DNA of 64,000 bases from Phocoena phocoena (GCF_963924675.1 NC_089236.1:50066500-50130499), one strand, 5' to 3'. Counted from the stretch's first letter, positions 34,863 through 46,399 are shown. The notes: generated by a model from the sequence alone, not told the origin. Numbers and translations are program-made.

Positions 34863-35179
34863 GATAGGTATTAACTATATAATCAGGAAGAATATCTTAA
34901 AAAATAGAGAAATAGATGTATGATCAATCATAAAATTCTAAGATTAGAAGGGCTGTGTCTTTAAATTGATAGGTATTAACTATATAATCAGGAAGAATAT
35001 CTTAAGAAATAGAGAAACAGATGTATGATCAATCATAAAATTCTAAGATTAGAAGAGCTGTGTCTTTAAATTGAAAGGTATTAACTATATAATCAGGAAG
35101 AATAGCTTAAAAAAATAGAGAAATAGACATATGATCAATCATAAAATTCTAACATTAGAAGGGCTGTATCTTTAAATTC
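34863..35179. repeat. 105-bp tandem repeat, three copies
   Basis: AGGTATTAACTATATAATCA starts copies at 34866, 34971 and 35076, an exact 105-bp period. Copies differ at a handful of positions, for example AATATCTTAAAA versus AATAGCTTAAAA and GAAGGGCTG versus GAAGAGCTG. The unit contains frequent stops and no recognised motif. The left flank CAATTTTTCTATAATGA resembles an old L1 3' end, so the unit may have started at a LINE boundary. Confidence 0.97.
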
Positions 35180-36075
35180 TTTGGAAGGAAATGCTAAGTT
35201 AAAAACTACTAGAAGAGTATTATTACACCTTCAAGACTCTGAAAACAATTTACTGACCAGGTAAATGAGTAACTCCCACTTCCTACTGAAAGTGAATAAG
35301 GTACTAAAGATATATAATCATTAAGGACAGAACAAAGAAAAGGAAGAGATTTTTTAGACCTAGAGGGAGGTAATATTTTCAGCATTTCTTCTCTTTGATT
35401 GTATTGCATCTAATCACAGGGCTCAGTTTGCTCGGGCTCAGTTAAGTGGATTCATAATTACATCATTTAGTATTAACGAAACTAAAGGAAGATAACTCAC
35501 ACAATATGGACAGATGTCTTTAAAAGATTCTTGCAAAGAAACTACAGATTGCAGCTAATATTACTCATCCAAGCTCAAGCAAGTATTTAAATGGTAGAGA
35601 TGACATCTCACACTCCTTATACAAGATCTTCATTATACCTTAGAAGCAATTACCATCTGATAATTCAAAAATGATCAAGAAGAGTACTTGGAACACGTAT
35701 GTGTATATATATGTATGTGTGTGTATATATATATATTTGATAATAAATTAATCTCAATCTAAGTGCATTCTGTGCCTTAAGATATTAGTGATCATATGAA
35801 GCTGTCACATTAGCAACATACAACAAATGAATAACCAAGACATAAACATCCTTTAAAATCGTCGTGTTCTAAGTCATGACATATGCAGGTCAGCATTTTA
35901 TCAAATTTCTCTATTAAACCTTATGGCAAGTGTTTGGCAGTCTCTTAAGGTTTTCACTGTGAAGACCAAGTGTCATGTTCCAATGAGGAAACTCTCCTTC
36001 TTGTAGTAGTAAAAATGGACTGCGATGATGCACTGAAAACAACAGAAACAATCTAAAGCCTTTTTTTTTTTTCAG
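35180..36075. other. Gene-free repeat-poor stretch
   Basis: Only a (TATG)/(TA) tract at 35699-35737 is recognised. The right end forms the intron side of a candidate splice acceptor, a run of twelve T ending in CAG at 36073-36075. Confidence 0.45.
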
Positions 36076-36352
36076 CAAATATTGCTGAGAGAGAGAAAAT
36101 ATTGCCAAAGACTGGAGGAAACAAGTCACAAATCACACACTGTGGGAGACTTGTTCTTCTGGATGAAACTATGGATTATGATATATCTCAGCTTATGATA
36201 TTTGCTATGTGCTGTTTCAGTAATGAAATGTACAACGAACGCCTTTTTTGTGAGCCACTAAAGATAGTTGCCTGTGACTGGAACACAGAAGCGAATCTGC
36301 ATTAAGAACTCAGAGACAGCCTCGTGAAATTCATTCATTGCATCATTTACAG
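36076..36352 (+). other. Candidate exon of an unrecognised gene or lncRNA
   Basis: The left boundary is a strong acceptor: possible branch-point words CACTGAAAAC and ATCTAAAGC, then a pure T12 tract and CAG. The right boundary is ACAG/GTAAGC, a near-consensus donor. The 277-bp interval fits a normal exon. One frame is open from 36078 to a TAA at 36303-36305 (75 codons; internal peptide DETMDYDISQLMIF). The other two frames close early. The stop lies 47 nt before the donor. CpGs such as ACGAACGCC are retained. I recognise no protein family and no repeat. It may be a coding exon, a UTR exon or a non-coding RNA exon. Confidence 0.4.
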
Positions 36353-38315
36353 GTAAGCTATTACAGCAAAGGATTGAAGAAAATAAAATGAATAAACTGC
36401 TACAAGATGTCAATTAGGGCTCCTGTTGCATAACTCCAATCACCTGTGTAAAATATGAATAGTAAACCTTGAAACTGGGCAATAGTGGGGCCCTTGCTTT
36501 AGGCTGTGGCCCCAGCTTTGTATCACCAAAGGAGAGTTTTTAAAATATGGAGGAATACTTATAATATTGAATGGCATGGGGAGTGAATACATATAAATCT
36601 TTTGGAGCATCCAGAGATTCACTGGCTATCTCACAGCAAAGCACTTAAAAGAGCTGTCATTTAAAGGATGAGTTGGGTATTTTTCTTTTACAAAAGACAA
36701 ATGTGTCAACTTTGCCGACCTTTAAATCTGATGAAAAATAGTCATAAGTAATGTTACCCTAAAAATGCAACCCTGAAAAAAATTAGCATACCTAATCTGT
36801 AATTTTAAAATGAGGATGATATTTTTAACATCACAAAATATCTGTTTTTCAAGAAAATTCATGCTGTGAAAAGAGAATTTTAAATTGATGTTTAAAAATA
36901 TTTCCAACTTTAGGGGAGCTTTGTCATTGAAAATAATATAAATAAGTCAATTAAAAACTTTCATATTAATACAACTGAAAAAACTTGAAAATGGGCCTTT
37001 CTAATCTGTTTTAAGAACATTCAAATAAAGATTTTCAATAGACCATGAATTTACTAGTTAATACTATTAAAATGTAGTATCTGTTGTGTTTAACATTAGG
37101 TAAAATTTATAGTTAATCACCCTATTTTCAACAAATGCTTTGGAAAATTGGGGGTGAGATTGAAAAATGTTTTATTATTTGCTAAACAGACCCATTTAGA
37201 TCTATGTATATTTGTGAAATAATTTTTTCAGCTGTAACTGCCTTAAAATCTAGTATCAAAATAAGCATCACCTAGAACCATATAAGTTACTATATCATAA
37301 AGTGCAAAACAGAGATTTTTTTTTAAGGCATGTTCAGTTATACTGTTTCAGTTTTGGCTAATTTTTGTGACTAGCACAGTAGTATTTAATAGTATTAAAG
37401 GAAAAAACCTTTTAATTAATATTTATTTCAGCATTTTTAAATCTTTTGAAATTTCTATTTCATGTATGTTTTATACTTTTAATAATATTAGTTCAATAGT
37501 ATAAGTAACTAATGTATAAATATATATGTATATATTTATTGAGAGTTTGGTATAAAAATTTACCTGGTAAGATATGTAATTTTAAAAATGTAATTCCCTG
37601 GCCTACAGGATAGAGGTATGTAAAAGAAGTTTTAAGCACTTGAAATGCAGTAAGAGAACATTTAAAGGAAAGTTCTATTTTATATCATAATTAAGCACAT
37701 CTAAATCAATGTATTTATGTGAATTAGATCACAAGGTAAGGAGATTTTTTTTGTGTTGTGTTGTGCCTGTTTGATGCAAATTGTTTTTACTGCCGTCAAA
37801 GTTCCTAGGACCTAACGGTTCTCGCAGTACAGCCAGAGCATCAGGAACGCAGGGCAGATTTCAGAAAGAGATCATTTCCCAAAATGAGACAGTGATCTCC
37901 AGAGAGAACAAGACCTTTATTTTCTCAAGCCTGTGACAGTTCATGCTTCTGTTTAAATACCAACACTCTATAAAAATCACAGTCATTTATCTTACAATTC
38001 AAGAACTCTCCACAGTTGCCACATAGCAGTTCTATTACAGAAAAAAAATGGGAAGTAAATTTCTTTACTATCCCCAAATCAGATAATGGAATTCACATCT
38101 TTCTCCTTGTCTTAGTTATTTATCTGGACTTCCTGGTAAATATTCTGTACTTCATGTGAACGTGGTATCAGGTACACAAAGCGATCATTTAACTTGGGAA
38201 TGGGGAAGTTATCTGTTTTCCATTTGTTTTGCCAACAGCTATAAATATATTTTAAAGTCATAGTTAACTGTCAGTAAGATCTATCACATCAGTTTCAAAG
38301 GATTAAAATCTCATT
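36353..38315. other. 2-kb repeat-poor AT-rich stretch
   Basis: No transposon or further exon is recognised. If the candidate exon is real, this would be the start of its downstream intron. Confidence 0.4.
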
Positions 38316-38316
38316 T

Positions 38317-38382
<66 letters not shown>

Positions 38383-38383
38383 C
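38316..38383. repeat. (TA)n(TG)20(TA)n compound microsatellite
   Basis: TA units at 38316-38328, an uninterrupted (TG)20 at 38329-38368 and TA units to about 38382. Confidence 0.97.
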
Positions 38384-38830
38384 TTAAATGGACAATATAA
38401 TAATGCTTATTCCCTTTGTAAGGATAGACTTTTTGGAAAATCAGTAGGGAGAAGACCCTTTTCTGATAGTAAATAGCATACACACTCATTGTAAAACAAA
38501 TTTAAATATGGAAGAGTAAAAGAATAAAATGTGAAACAATGTGAATTATCAGATGAAATGGGTGGAAGAGTACAATAGCCACTTGGGAAAACAGTTTGGC
38601 ATTTTCTAGTAAAACTGGAAATACATATCCCTGTGACCTAACAACTCCAGTTCTAGGTATATGTCCCAGAGTAACCCTTACACACTGAGCACCAGGAGAT
38701 AAATAAAAGAATCTTCCGAGCAGTATTATTCATAATAGCTCTAAATTGGCAACAAACAAGATGCCCACTGAAAGTAGAAAAAAATTTTGAAAGCTCATGC
38801 ATGAAATAATCTACAGCAAAGAAAACAAAT

Positions 38831-39020
38831 GAACTACAGTTACATGCTACCTGGAATAGTGAATAGAAATGTAAATAAATTAACTACAGCTACACACTAC
38901 GTGGAATACTGTATAGAAATATAAGTAAATGAACTACTGCTACATGCTACAGGAAATTATTGTATAGAAATGGAAATAAATGAAAGCTGCATGCTAGGTG
39001 GAATACTATACAGCAAAACT
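38831..39020 (+). repeat. 50-bp tandem repeat within old L1, about 3.7 copies
   Basis: Units start at 38831 (GAACTACAGTTACATGCTAC), 38881 (TAACTACAGCTACACACTAC), 38931 (GAACTACTGCTACATGCTAC) and 38982 (GAAAGCTGCATGCTAG). Copies are 70-85% alike by eye, so the expansion is old. The unit includes the L1 words GGAATACTGTATAG and TAAATGAACTAC, so it grew from L1 sequence. Confidence 0.93.
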
Positions 39021-39230
39021 TCCAGCTGAATACTATATTTATGTGGAATGTTGGATATGTTCACATGGATCAATCTCACAAACAATGTTGAGGAAAAGGT
39101 GTGAGTCACAGAATTTATGAAGTTCAAAACAGAAGAACAAAACTAAACTATAATTTAAAGACATATACATAGGGTCTAAAGCTATGAAACAAGGGAATGG
39201 TTACTTTGAATCAGTATAATAGTTATCTCT

Positions 39231-39583
39231 TGTCTTAGTTCGGGATGATACAGCAAAAATACCATAGACTGGTGGCTTAAACAACAAACATTTTTTTCTC
39301 ACAGCTCTGGAAGCTAAAAAGTCTAAGATCAAGGTGCTAAAAGACCTCATTTCTGGTGAGAGACTGCTTCCTGGCTTGTAGACAACTACCTTCTCCCTGT
39401 ATCTTTACATAGCCAAGAGAGAAACCATTTATGTGTCCCTTCTTATAAGGGCACTAATTCTTAAGGGTTCCACCCCTCATGTTCTAATTACTTCTCAAAG
39501 CCTCCACCTCCTAATACCATCACACTGGGTATTAGGCTTTAACATATGACTTCTGAAGAGACACAAACATTCAGTCCATAGCG
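39231..39583 (-). mobile_element. MaLR MLT1-type LTR, antisense
   Basis: The plus strand reads TGTCTTAGTTCGGGATGATA to AACATTCAGTCCATAGCG, a complete 353-bp reversed MLT1 LTR. A perfect 5-bp duplication TCTCT lies at 39226-39230 and 39584-39588. It sits inside an older L1. Confidence 0.93.
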
Positions 39584-39794
39584 TCTCTAGACAGAAGGGC
39601 ACATAAGGGTGGTTTTTAACTCAAAAACAAGGTATTGATAGAGTTATGCTTGATATCATAGCATTTACCTCTATATTTATTGTTACAACGTCTACTCAAA
39701 ACAGACATAAATGAGAAAGGATACAACATTTTCTGTCTTGATAACACCATTTGAAAGACACTTAGAAGACTAAGGCTGTACCAAATAAGGACTG

Positions 39795-40060
39795 TAATCA
39801 CCTGTAAGTGACAGAAAATATGACTAATAATGGCTCATCCTACGCAACAAGAAATCTTGGGTTAGCAGTCAGGGCTGGTACAGTGGCTCCATGATGTCAT
39901 CAAGGAGCAGGGTCCTTGTTTTTTCCTGTCCCCCTGTCTTCTGTATCACTTTTGTCTTCATGATAGCATCATGGCTGTTAAATCGCCAGGCCTCATGTCC
40001 ACAGTCTAGGCAATCAGAAAGATGAAAAAGGAACACAGCAGCTGAATCTGTTTCAACTGA
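39795..40060. repeat. Old interspersed repeat, family not named
   Basis: AGCAGTCAGGGCTGGTACAG, GGCTCCATGATGTCATCAAG and CATCATGGCTGTTAAATC match a frequent mammalian repeat that I remember but cannot name. The segment 59745-59960 resembles it. Confidence 0.45.
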
Positions 40061-40687
40061 TGCCTGGCATTACAGAAGCTGCCTCGCTATCAGGAAGACA
40101 CAAGTCAAGCAATGAACACAGTAGAGGAAGAAAGGATGAGATGAAATATCTGCACCCTCCTCTTTTGGAGGACTTGTTTAGAAAGGGGTATGAAGGAAAC
40201 CTTCCTATGGAAATAAAGTATCTTGGTTTTTTATGACTGTTAGGACAAATACAGAAATAATTATTTGGATGTAAGGAAATTATGACCAATAATAATTGTT
40301 TTCTGCTCTCACTTTAATTTCCAGTTTTGTTTCTTCATGTAGCCAGTGAACTTTTACCCCCTTAAAACCACTGAGAGGGCTGCAAGTCACAGAAAGAGTA
40401 GGTAAAGTCGGAGTTTCTTTTGGAATGATCTCTCTGTCTCTCTTACTCTCTCTCCCCGTTTTAAAGCATTCCTATGCCTTCTGGTTCCAGAAACAAGCAG
40501 AAGAGGAGGAATTCAGAAAATTCAGTTCGGGTGAATATAATTGGCAAAGAGGATATGTGGAAATCCAGAGGCTCTGATTGTAATACCATCAGAACCTAAT
40601 TCTTTTTCTCAACAAACCAGTCGTTCAATCCAGTTTATACAACATGATTAATATCCTATGAACACAGATATTTCATTTATAATGGTC
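40061..40687. other. Gene-free stretch
   Basis: No exon or repeat is recognised. Confidence 0.45.
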
Positions 40688-40695
40688 TTCTAGAC

Positions 40696-40910
40696 CAGGG
40701 GTCCCCAACCCCCAGGGATTGGGAACCATTAGGAACTGTGCCTCACATCAGGAGGTGAGCGGCAGGCAGTGAGCAAAGTTTCATCTGCCGCTCCCCACTG
40801 CTCCCCATTGCTTGCATTACCGCCTGAACCATCCCCCCCAACCCCCTGTCTGTGGAAAAACTGTCTTCCAAGAAACCAGTCCCTGATACCAAAAAGGTTG
40901 GGGACCACTG
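40696..40910. mobile_element. Complete non-autonomous hAT transposon (MER3-like)
   Basis: The terminal inverted repeats are CAGGGGTCCCCAACC at the left and GGTTGGGGACCACTG at the right. A perfect 8-bp duplication TTCTAGAC lies at 40688-40695 and 40911-40918, the target-site size of hAT transposases. The 215-bp element carries no coding sequence and was mobilised in trans. The name MER3-like is from memory. Confidence 0.92.
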
Positions 40911-41145
40911 TTCTAGACTTCTCCTGAACCTTACTTTATAAAATAGTGATCTTCAGATGTACCAATTCCTTCTTGAAGGAACATGTATTTTAATTTCCAC
41001 ACTTATCACATCTTCTCTTCCAGGATACAAAATATGTACACTGAAAACGTACAGAACCCTTGAAATATCTGCAGTGTATACTTTAGAGTTATCTGGGTTC
41101 TTCCTCATTTCAAAAATTTTTTTTTAAAGATGTTGGGGGTAGGAG

Positions 41146-41146
41146 T

Positions 41147-41181
<35 letters not shown>

Positions 41182-41447
41182 TTTTTGCTGTGTTGGGTCT
41201 TCACTTCTGTGCGAGGGCTATCTCTAGTTGTGGCAAGCGGGGGCCACTCTTCATCAAGGTGCACGGGCCTCTCACTACCGTGGCCTCTCTTGTTGCAGAG
41301 CACAAGCTCCAAATGCACAGGCTCAGTAGTTGTGGCTCATGGTCCTAGTTGCTCCGCGGCATGTGGGATCCTCCCAGACCAGGGCTCGAACCTGTGTCCC
41401 CTACATTAGCAGGCAGATTCTCAACCACTGCGCCATCAGGGAAGCCC
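41146..41447 (-). mobile_element. Long CHR-type SINE, antisense, with (TAAA)n tail
   Basis: The tail is (TTTA)n at 41146-41184 on the plus strand. The body passes GCTCCGCGGCATGTGGGATC and ends with the reversed head GCGCCATCAGGGAAGCCC. The flanking A/T-rich bases do not give a clear duplication. Confidence 0.92.
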
Positions 41448-41465
41448 AAAAAATATTTTAAAAAA

Positions 41466-41646
41466 TATTTATTTATTTATTTGATTGTGTTGGGTCTTAG
41501 TTGCAGCAGGTGGGCTCCTAAGTTGTAGCTTGCCAGCTTCTTAGTTACAGCATGCATGTGGGATCTAGTTCCCGGACCAGGGATTGAACCCTGGTCCCCT
41601 GCACTGGGAGTGCAGAGTCTTAACTGCTGCGCCACCAGGGAAGTCC
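41466..41646 (-). mobile_element. CHR-2-type SINE, antisense
   Basis: It runs from (TTTA)n through GTTGGGTCTTAGTTGCAGCA to GCGCCACCAGGGAAGTCCCC. It lies within 20 bp of the previous SINE in the same orientation. Confidence 0.92.
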
Positions 41647-41689
41647 CCATAAGGATTTAAAGGCATTATGACATCATAAGGCAAACAAG

Positions 41690-41850
41690 GGCTGTGGAGA
41701 CCAACCCGGTTTTAAGTCCTAAAGCCAATATTTACCAATTATATAAATTTCTGAAGCTATTCCTCATCTGTTAAATCAGGACAATAAAACCTATTTCATA
41801 GGGTGATTATGAGGATTACATGAAAAGAACATGTCTCATGCTTCTCAAAA
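41690..41850 (+). repeat. MIR SINE relic
   Basis: TCCTCATCTGTTAAATCAGG and TTTCATAGGGTGATTATGAG are the sense MIR core and following part. Confidence 0.75.
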
Positions 41851-42962
41851 TTCCTCAGAGTACTTTGCTCTGAGCCAGAAAAAATCATGGTGCAGCCTCC
41901 TAGAACATAAATTTTATTCTAAGATTGAGGAGTAAGGAGAGTTAAAATAATGTGATTCTTAAATAACGCAAAACAGTGTTTAGATATTAAAACAAGCACA
42001 TATCATAGAGTTCAAAATTCACATGAATATCTAAGTTAAACAGAAAACTTCAAAGAAATTTGATTTTCAGCCAGCTGCTACAAATTTCATGCTGCTCTTC
42101 CATTAGATATACTTTGGTGATGATTTTTAGAAGCAATGTATGCACACCTTGTGCTTTGTCAAGCACTTAATAGATATTCCACAGCAGTAAAGATAACATT
42201 TCCTCATCTGGGTAAAATTCCTTTTTTAGTGGAAATTCCTCATCAAGTTAGCATTGCACATGACACCAACTGTAGTAAATCCACAGGGATGAGCAAATAA
42301 ATGATAATACAGCAGCGAATAAAGCAAACACATATGTGACAGAATCAATAACCCCTTGAACCTGGTAGACTAGGAAAGAAAGGTCATTTGGGGGAATTAA
42401 GAATTTTTTGGAGAATTGATATCCTGAGGCAAAGCCTGGGGTTATTTGTCCCATGCAGTCATTAGCTTTCTGAAATAGCTGCCCATAACCTCCTTACCAA
42501 AATGATGTACATACATGTCGGTGATAGCAGACACATAGAGATCCTTGCTAATAAATTTTTAACAGGGCAGTGTGGTGCTTAAGGAGTAGGAGAATTGCAC
42601 ACCCTTCTCTTTTCCTTCTTTTCATCATCTTCACCTTTGGAGCAAATAACCCTAGATGAGTCTTGCAATTTTGGAAGTAGCTGTAGAAATCATAATGCTT
42701 TCAAATTGAGGACTGGAATTCATTAGAAGGTAATAAAAAATGTAGTTGGGTCAACTCATAATGCTTTATTAAATAGAATAAAGCATTTTAATGAAATAGA
42801 ATAAAATAGGAAAATACGACAGAGCTTTGTATTTTGTAAGAGTAAATATTGTTTCTAGAAACTTTTGTTCTAATTATCTATGAACTGGTTCCCTAGTGTG
42901 TACCAGGCTGGTTCCTAAGTAAAATGAATTTTGTATTGTGGGTTGCAGACAGAAAAGCTTGA
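41851..42962. other. Gene-free stretch
   Basis: No exon, RNA gene or repeat is recognised. Confidence 0.45.
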
Positions 42963-43232
42963 GGGACTCCCCTGGTGGTGCAGTGGTTAAGAATCCCCCT
43001 GACACGGGTTCAATCCCTGGTCCAGGAAGATCCCACATGCCGCGGAGCAACTAAGCCCATGAGCCACAGCTACTGAGCCTGCCCTCTAGAGCCAGTAAGC
43101 CACAACTATTGAAGCCCACGCGCCGCAACTACTGAAGCCCGCGTGCCTAGAGCCTGAGCTCCACAACAATAGAAGCCCGCGCATCGCAATGAAGGGTAGC
43201 CCCCACTCACCACAACAAAGACCCATTGCAGC

Positions 43233-43260
<28 letters not shown>
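42963..43260 (+). mobile_element. Long CHR-2-type SINE with internal deletion
   Basis: The head GGGACTCCCCTGGTGGTGCA is followed by a short deletion before ACACGGGTTCAATCCC. Repeated GCCACAACTA-type units and a poly-A tail of about 28 A follow. An approximate duplication AGAAAAGCTTGA versus AAAACAGCTTGA flanks it. Confidence 0.93.
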
Positions 43261-43268
<8 letters not shown>

Positions 43269-43615
43269 AGCTTGAAAGCCCTTGATGGAACTTTCCCTTT
43301 GATTTTACAGACAATGAAACTAAAACACAAAGAGTTTACAGGCTTTGTACAAGCAGATCATGAATTTTTGTTACTGTTAGGCTTCAAAATAGCACTCAGG
43401 TCTCCGGATTCATTCCAAGTTGATTTTTCTGTTTCTGCCAAATTTTTCTGCCTTGTCAAGTGATCAAAAGCCTTGAAAATCTATTTTTTTCTGTAAGAAA
43501 TATCCTGATGATATCTTAAAGAAGCACCTCAAATTTAAGTCAAAGTACCTACATTTGTAAAAATATAAGGGAGTATGTTTATTCCCAACATCTTTGTCCC
43601 TTTCCCTAAAGAAGT
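43261..43615. other. Short gene-free spacer
   Basis: Nothing recognised between a SINE and an LTR. Confidence 0.45.
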
Positions 43616-44161
43616 TGTGGTAGGCAGTCTCTGAAATGGGCCCCAGTGATCCCTACCTCCTGGTATTCATGCTCTTGTGTAACCCCCTCCACCTGATGGT
43701 GGGCTGAACCAAGTGACTCCCTTCTAATAAATAGAATGGGACAAAAGTGATGAGATGTTACTTCCAAAATTCGATTCAAAGAGACTGTATTCATCTTGCT
43801 TGCTCTTCCTTTCACTCACTCAGATGAAGCCAGCTGCCATCTTGGAAGCTGCCCTGTGGAGAAGCCCATGCGGGAAGGAACAGAGGGAACCTCTAGCAAC
43901 AACCAATCCAACAACTGGTGAGGACCCGAATCCTGCTAACAACCACCTGAGTGAGCTTGCAAGCATCCTGCATCATGAAGCCTGAGAGGAAATGGCAACC
44001 TCCGCCTATGCCTGGATTACACTCTTGAGAGATGCCCTGAGCTTGAGGAGTAAGCTGCCTATGAATTCTGCACCAACAGAAGCCGTAGATAACAAACATT
44101 TGTAGTTTTAAACCGCTAAGTTATGGGGTAACTTGTTATTCAGCAATAAATAACTAATACA
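43616..44161 (+). mobile_element. MaLR (MLT1-group) LTR
   Basis: TGTGGTAGGCAGTCTCTGAA at the left, GAAGCCAGCTGCCATCTTGG in the middle and CCGCTAAGTTATGGGGTAAC plus AATAACTAATACA at the right follow a MaLR-type LTR. Open frames inside it (for example 43755-43985) are chance frames. Confidence 0.85.
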
Positions 44162-44339
44162 CCATTTCCCCCCATGGGTATATAAAAAATATAGGAAAAG
44201 ACCATGATGATTTTTCCCCACCAATAAAAGGAATGGTTATACTTGTTCTTAACACAAATAACCTCAAGGGGGTGGCAAGACGGAAAATGGAAAAAAGTGA
44301 GATTTAGGTATAGGAGACTGAAATGTGAATACAGGGCTG

Positions 44340-45650
44340 ACAAGAATAAATTATACAAGGCAATGAGATGTTATTTTCAATTTTTTAAAAAAATATATAG
44401 GCAAGCGTTGACAACGATATGGAGATATTGGAAAACCTCGTACACTGCTGATGAGAACATAAAATGGTACAGCCACTGTGGAAAAGAGTTTAGAGGTTCC
44501 TCAAAAAGTTAAACACAGAATTTTCATTTGATCCCAGCAGCTCCACTCCTGGGTGTACACCCAAGAGAATTAAAAACACATGTCCACACAAATATTTAGA
44601 AAGGAATGTTCGTAGCAGCATTGGTCATAACAGTCAAAAAGTAGAAACAACCCAAGTGCCTATCAATGGATGAAGGGATAAATAAAATGTGGCACATCCA
44701 TAGGATTATTATTCAGCCATAATAAAGAATGAAGTACTGATTTGTGCTGCATCATGGGTGAACCTTGAAAACACTACACTAAGTGAAAGACGCCAACACA
44801 AAAGTCTACACATCATATGATTCAGTGTATATGAAATATCCCAAATAGACAAATCCTTAGAGACAAAGCAGACTACCGGTTGTTAAGGCTGGAGGAGATG
44901 GGGACTGCGGCATAAGCACTTAGCAGGTATGGGGTTTCTTTGGGAGATGATGAAAATACTCTGGAATTAGTGGTGATGGTTACACAACACTGTGAATATA
45001 CTGAAAATGCCAAATTGCACACTTTAAAACAGTTAAAATTGTGAATTTGATTGTTACCGAATCAGGTCCATCCGGCTGCTTTCCGCTCAAAAATCAATAC
45101 TTGAGAGAGAGACAAATGTTGGTAGAAAGGAAAGTTGCTTTTAAGCAGAATGCTGGCAATCTGGGGAGATGGTGCACTCAGTGTCATCCCAAAAACCATC
45201 TCTGAAGATTCTGCTCAGCCATGAAAGCTGTTACAGGGAAAAAGACTTAATCTCAGTTAATTGTTGAGATAGGGAGGGGGTCAGAGCTGTCACCATGCCC
45301 CACTGTGTGCAGGCTTGTCGACTTCTGATGATTTTTCTTTAGATGCTACCTCGTTCACACAGTTTTTTCGAGAGATTGCTGAAGGGGAAGCTAAGGAAGA
45401 GATCTGGTCATCTGTTCATTACCTATTCTTCATTTCTACTTCTTTGATCTACAGAAAAGATCAACAAGTTAGGCAAGGTACTGTGTGATCAAAAGATTTG
45501 AAACGTGTGCTAGGGCTGGCGACGAGTAGAGCATGGGGGTGCTTGGTTTAAGGTTAGTGACAAGACAGAGGGGCCTCCTGCAGAGAGTTCTTTTCTGCCA
45601 AAAGCTGCTTAAATGATGCTATGTAAGTTTTATCTCAATTTTTTTCAAAA
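44340..45650 (+). mobile_element. L1MB-type LINE 3' end split by a solo LTR
   Basis: ATGGTACAGCCACTGTGGAA, TGGGTGTACACCCAAGAGAA and GGTGATGGTTACACAACACT mark the ORF2 end and 3' UTR. The 3' UTR stops at GTGAATTTGAT (45041-45051) and continues after 45617 with GCTATGTAAGTTTTATCTCA, ending in a T/A-rich tail. Confidence 0.9.
45052..45613 (-). mobile_element. Probable class I ERV solo LTR nested in L1
   Basis: This 562-bp block interrupts the L1 3' UTR exactly between GTGAATT-TGAT and TGAT-GCTATG, giving a 4-bp TGAT duplication (45048-45051 and 45614-45617). Read on the minus strand it ends in CGGTAACA, the usual retroviral LTR end. Just before that it has an R/U5-like stretch (GCAACTTTCCTTTC, TTTTTGAGCGG) after a degraded polyadenylation site. 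Its 5' end reads TTTAAGC where TG would be expected, one or two substitutions from canonical. No gag, pol or env sequence is attached, so it is a recombined solo LTR. The family name is not known to me. Confidence 0.75.
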
Positions 45651-46399
45651 AGGCAGTCAGAGATGAGGGAATGACATAAGAGATAAGGGAATGAAACAAA
45701 ACGGAAAGAAAGGACTCTATTATTTGTCCTCCAAAGGAGCTGCCCTGTTGGCTTGGAGCAGTCACTAGTCTAGTAAGTGAGGAATAGCAGTGCCATACTA
45801 ACCGATTTTATGGGGATTAACCCATCTGATTTGTCATACTACCACAACAGTAACTGCTTCAAAATAGCAATATATTTTTTAATACCACCTCATTAAAGAG
45901 CTAGCCCATTTCTTCCCAAAATCATCAGAACATTTTTTTCAACTTCGGAGTACATTAAGGCCAGAGACTTATTTTCTTATATTTCTTTCCATGTAGAATT
46001 TTACAGGGGTCAAACATTTTATTCTTTTCATATTGTTCCCTAGTGGGATTCTGTATATAACCTACTAGATAAGAAATTTTTTTAAGTGCTCAAGGAAAAA
46101 TTAAAAGTCTGTCATGACATCAGAAAAGGAGAAAAGAACATTCCTTGAGTGGGATCATTTAATCAGAACCCTAGATATAAGAAAATGTGTGTGTGATGTG
46201 GACCATTTTGATATTTTTCAGGAAGGAGTTCTCTGATGCTAAAAAGGAATGTATTAAGTCCACAAATGTTAATATGAAAGTCTGTAGATTATAAACTCTC
46301 CCATGTGTTGTTCTAGATTCCTTCTCTCTCAAACCCCATATCTGAACTATCTCTGAAACTGTTTCTCTTGCTATAATGGCAATTTTTCTCTCTAATTTC
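45651..46399. other. Gene-free stretch
   Basis: No exon or repeat family is recognised. Confidence 0.45.

Larger units (their letters stand above)
38535..39640 (+). mobile_element. L1ME/HAL1-like 3' region split by an LTR
   Basis: TGGGAAAACAGTTTGGCATT, AACTCCAGTTCTAGGTATAT and GATCAATCTCACAAACAATG mark the ORF2 end of an old L1. The element contains a 50-bp tandem array (38831-39020). It is interrupted at 39230 by an MLT1 LTR and resumes for about 50 bp after 39588. Confidence 0.8.
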
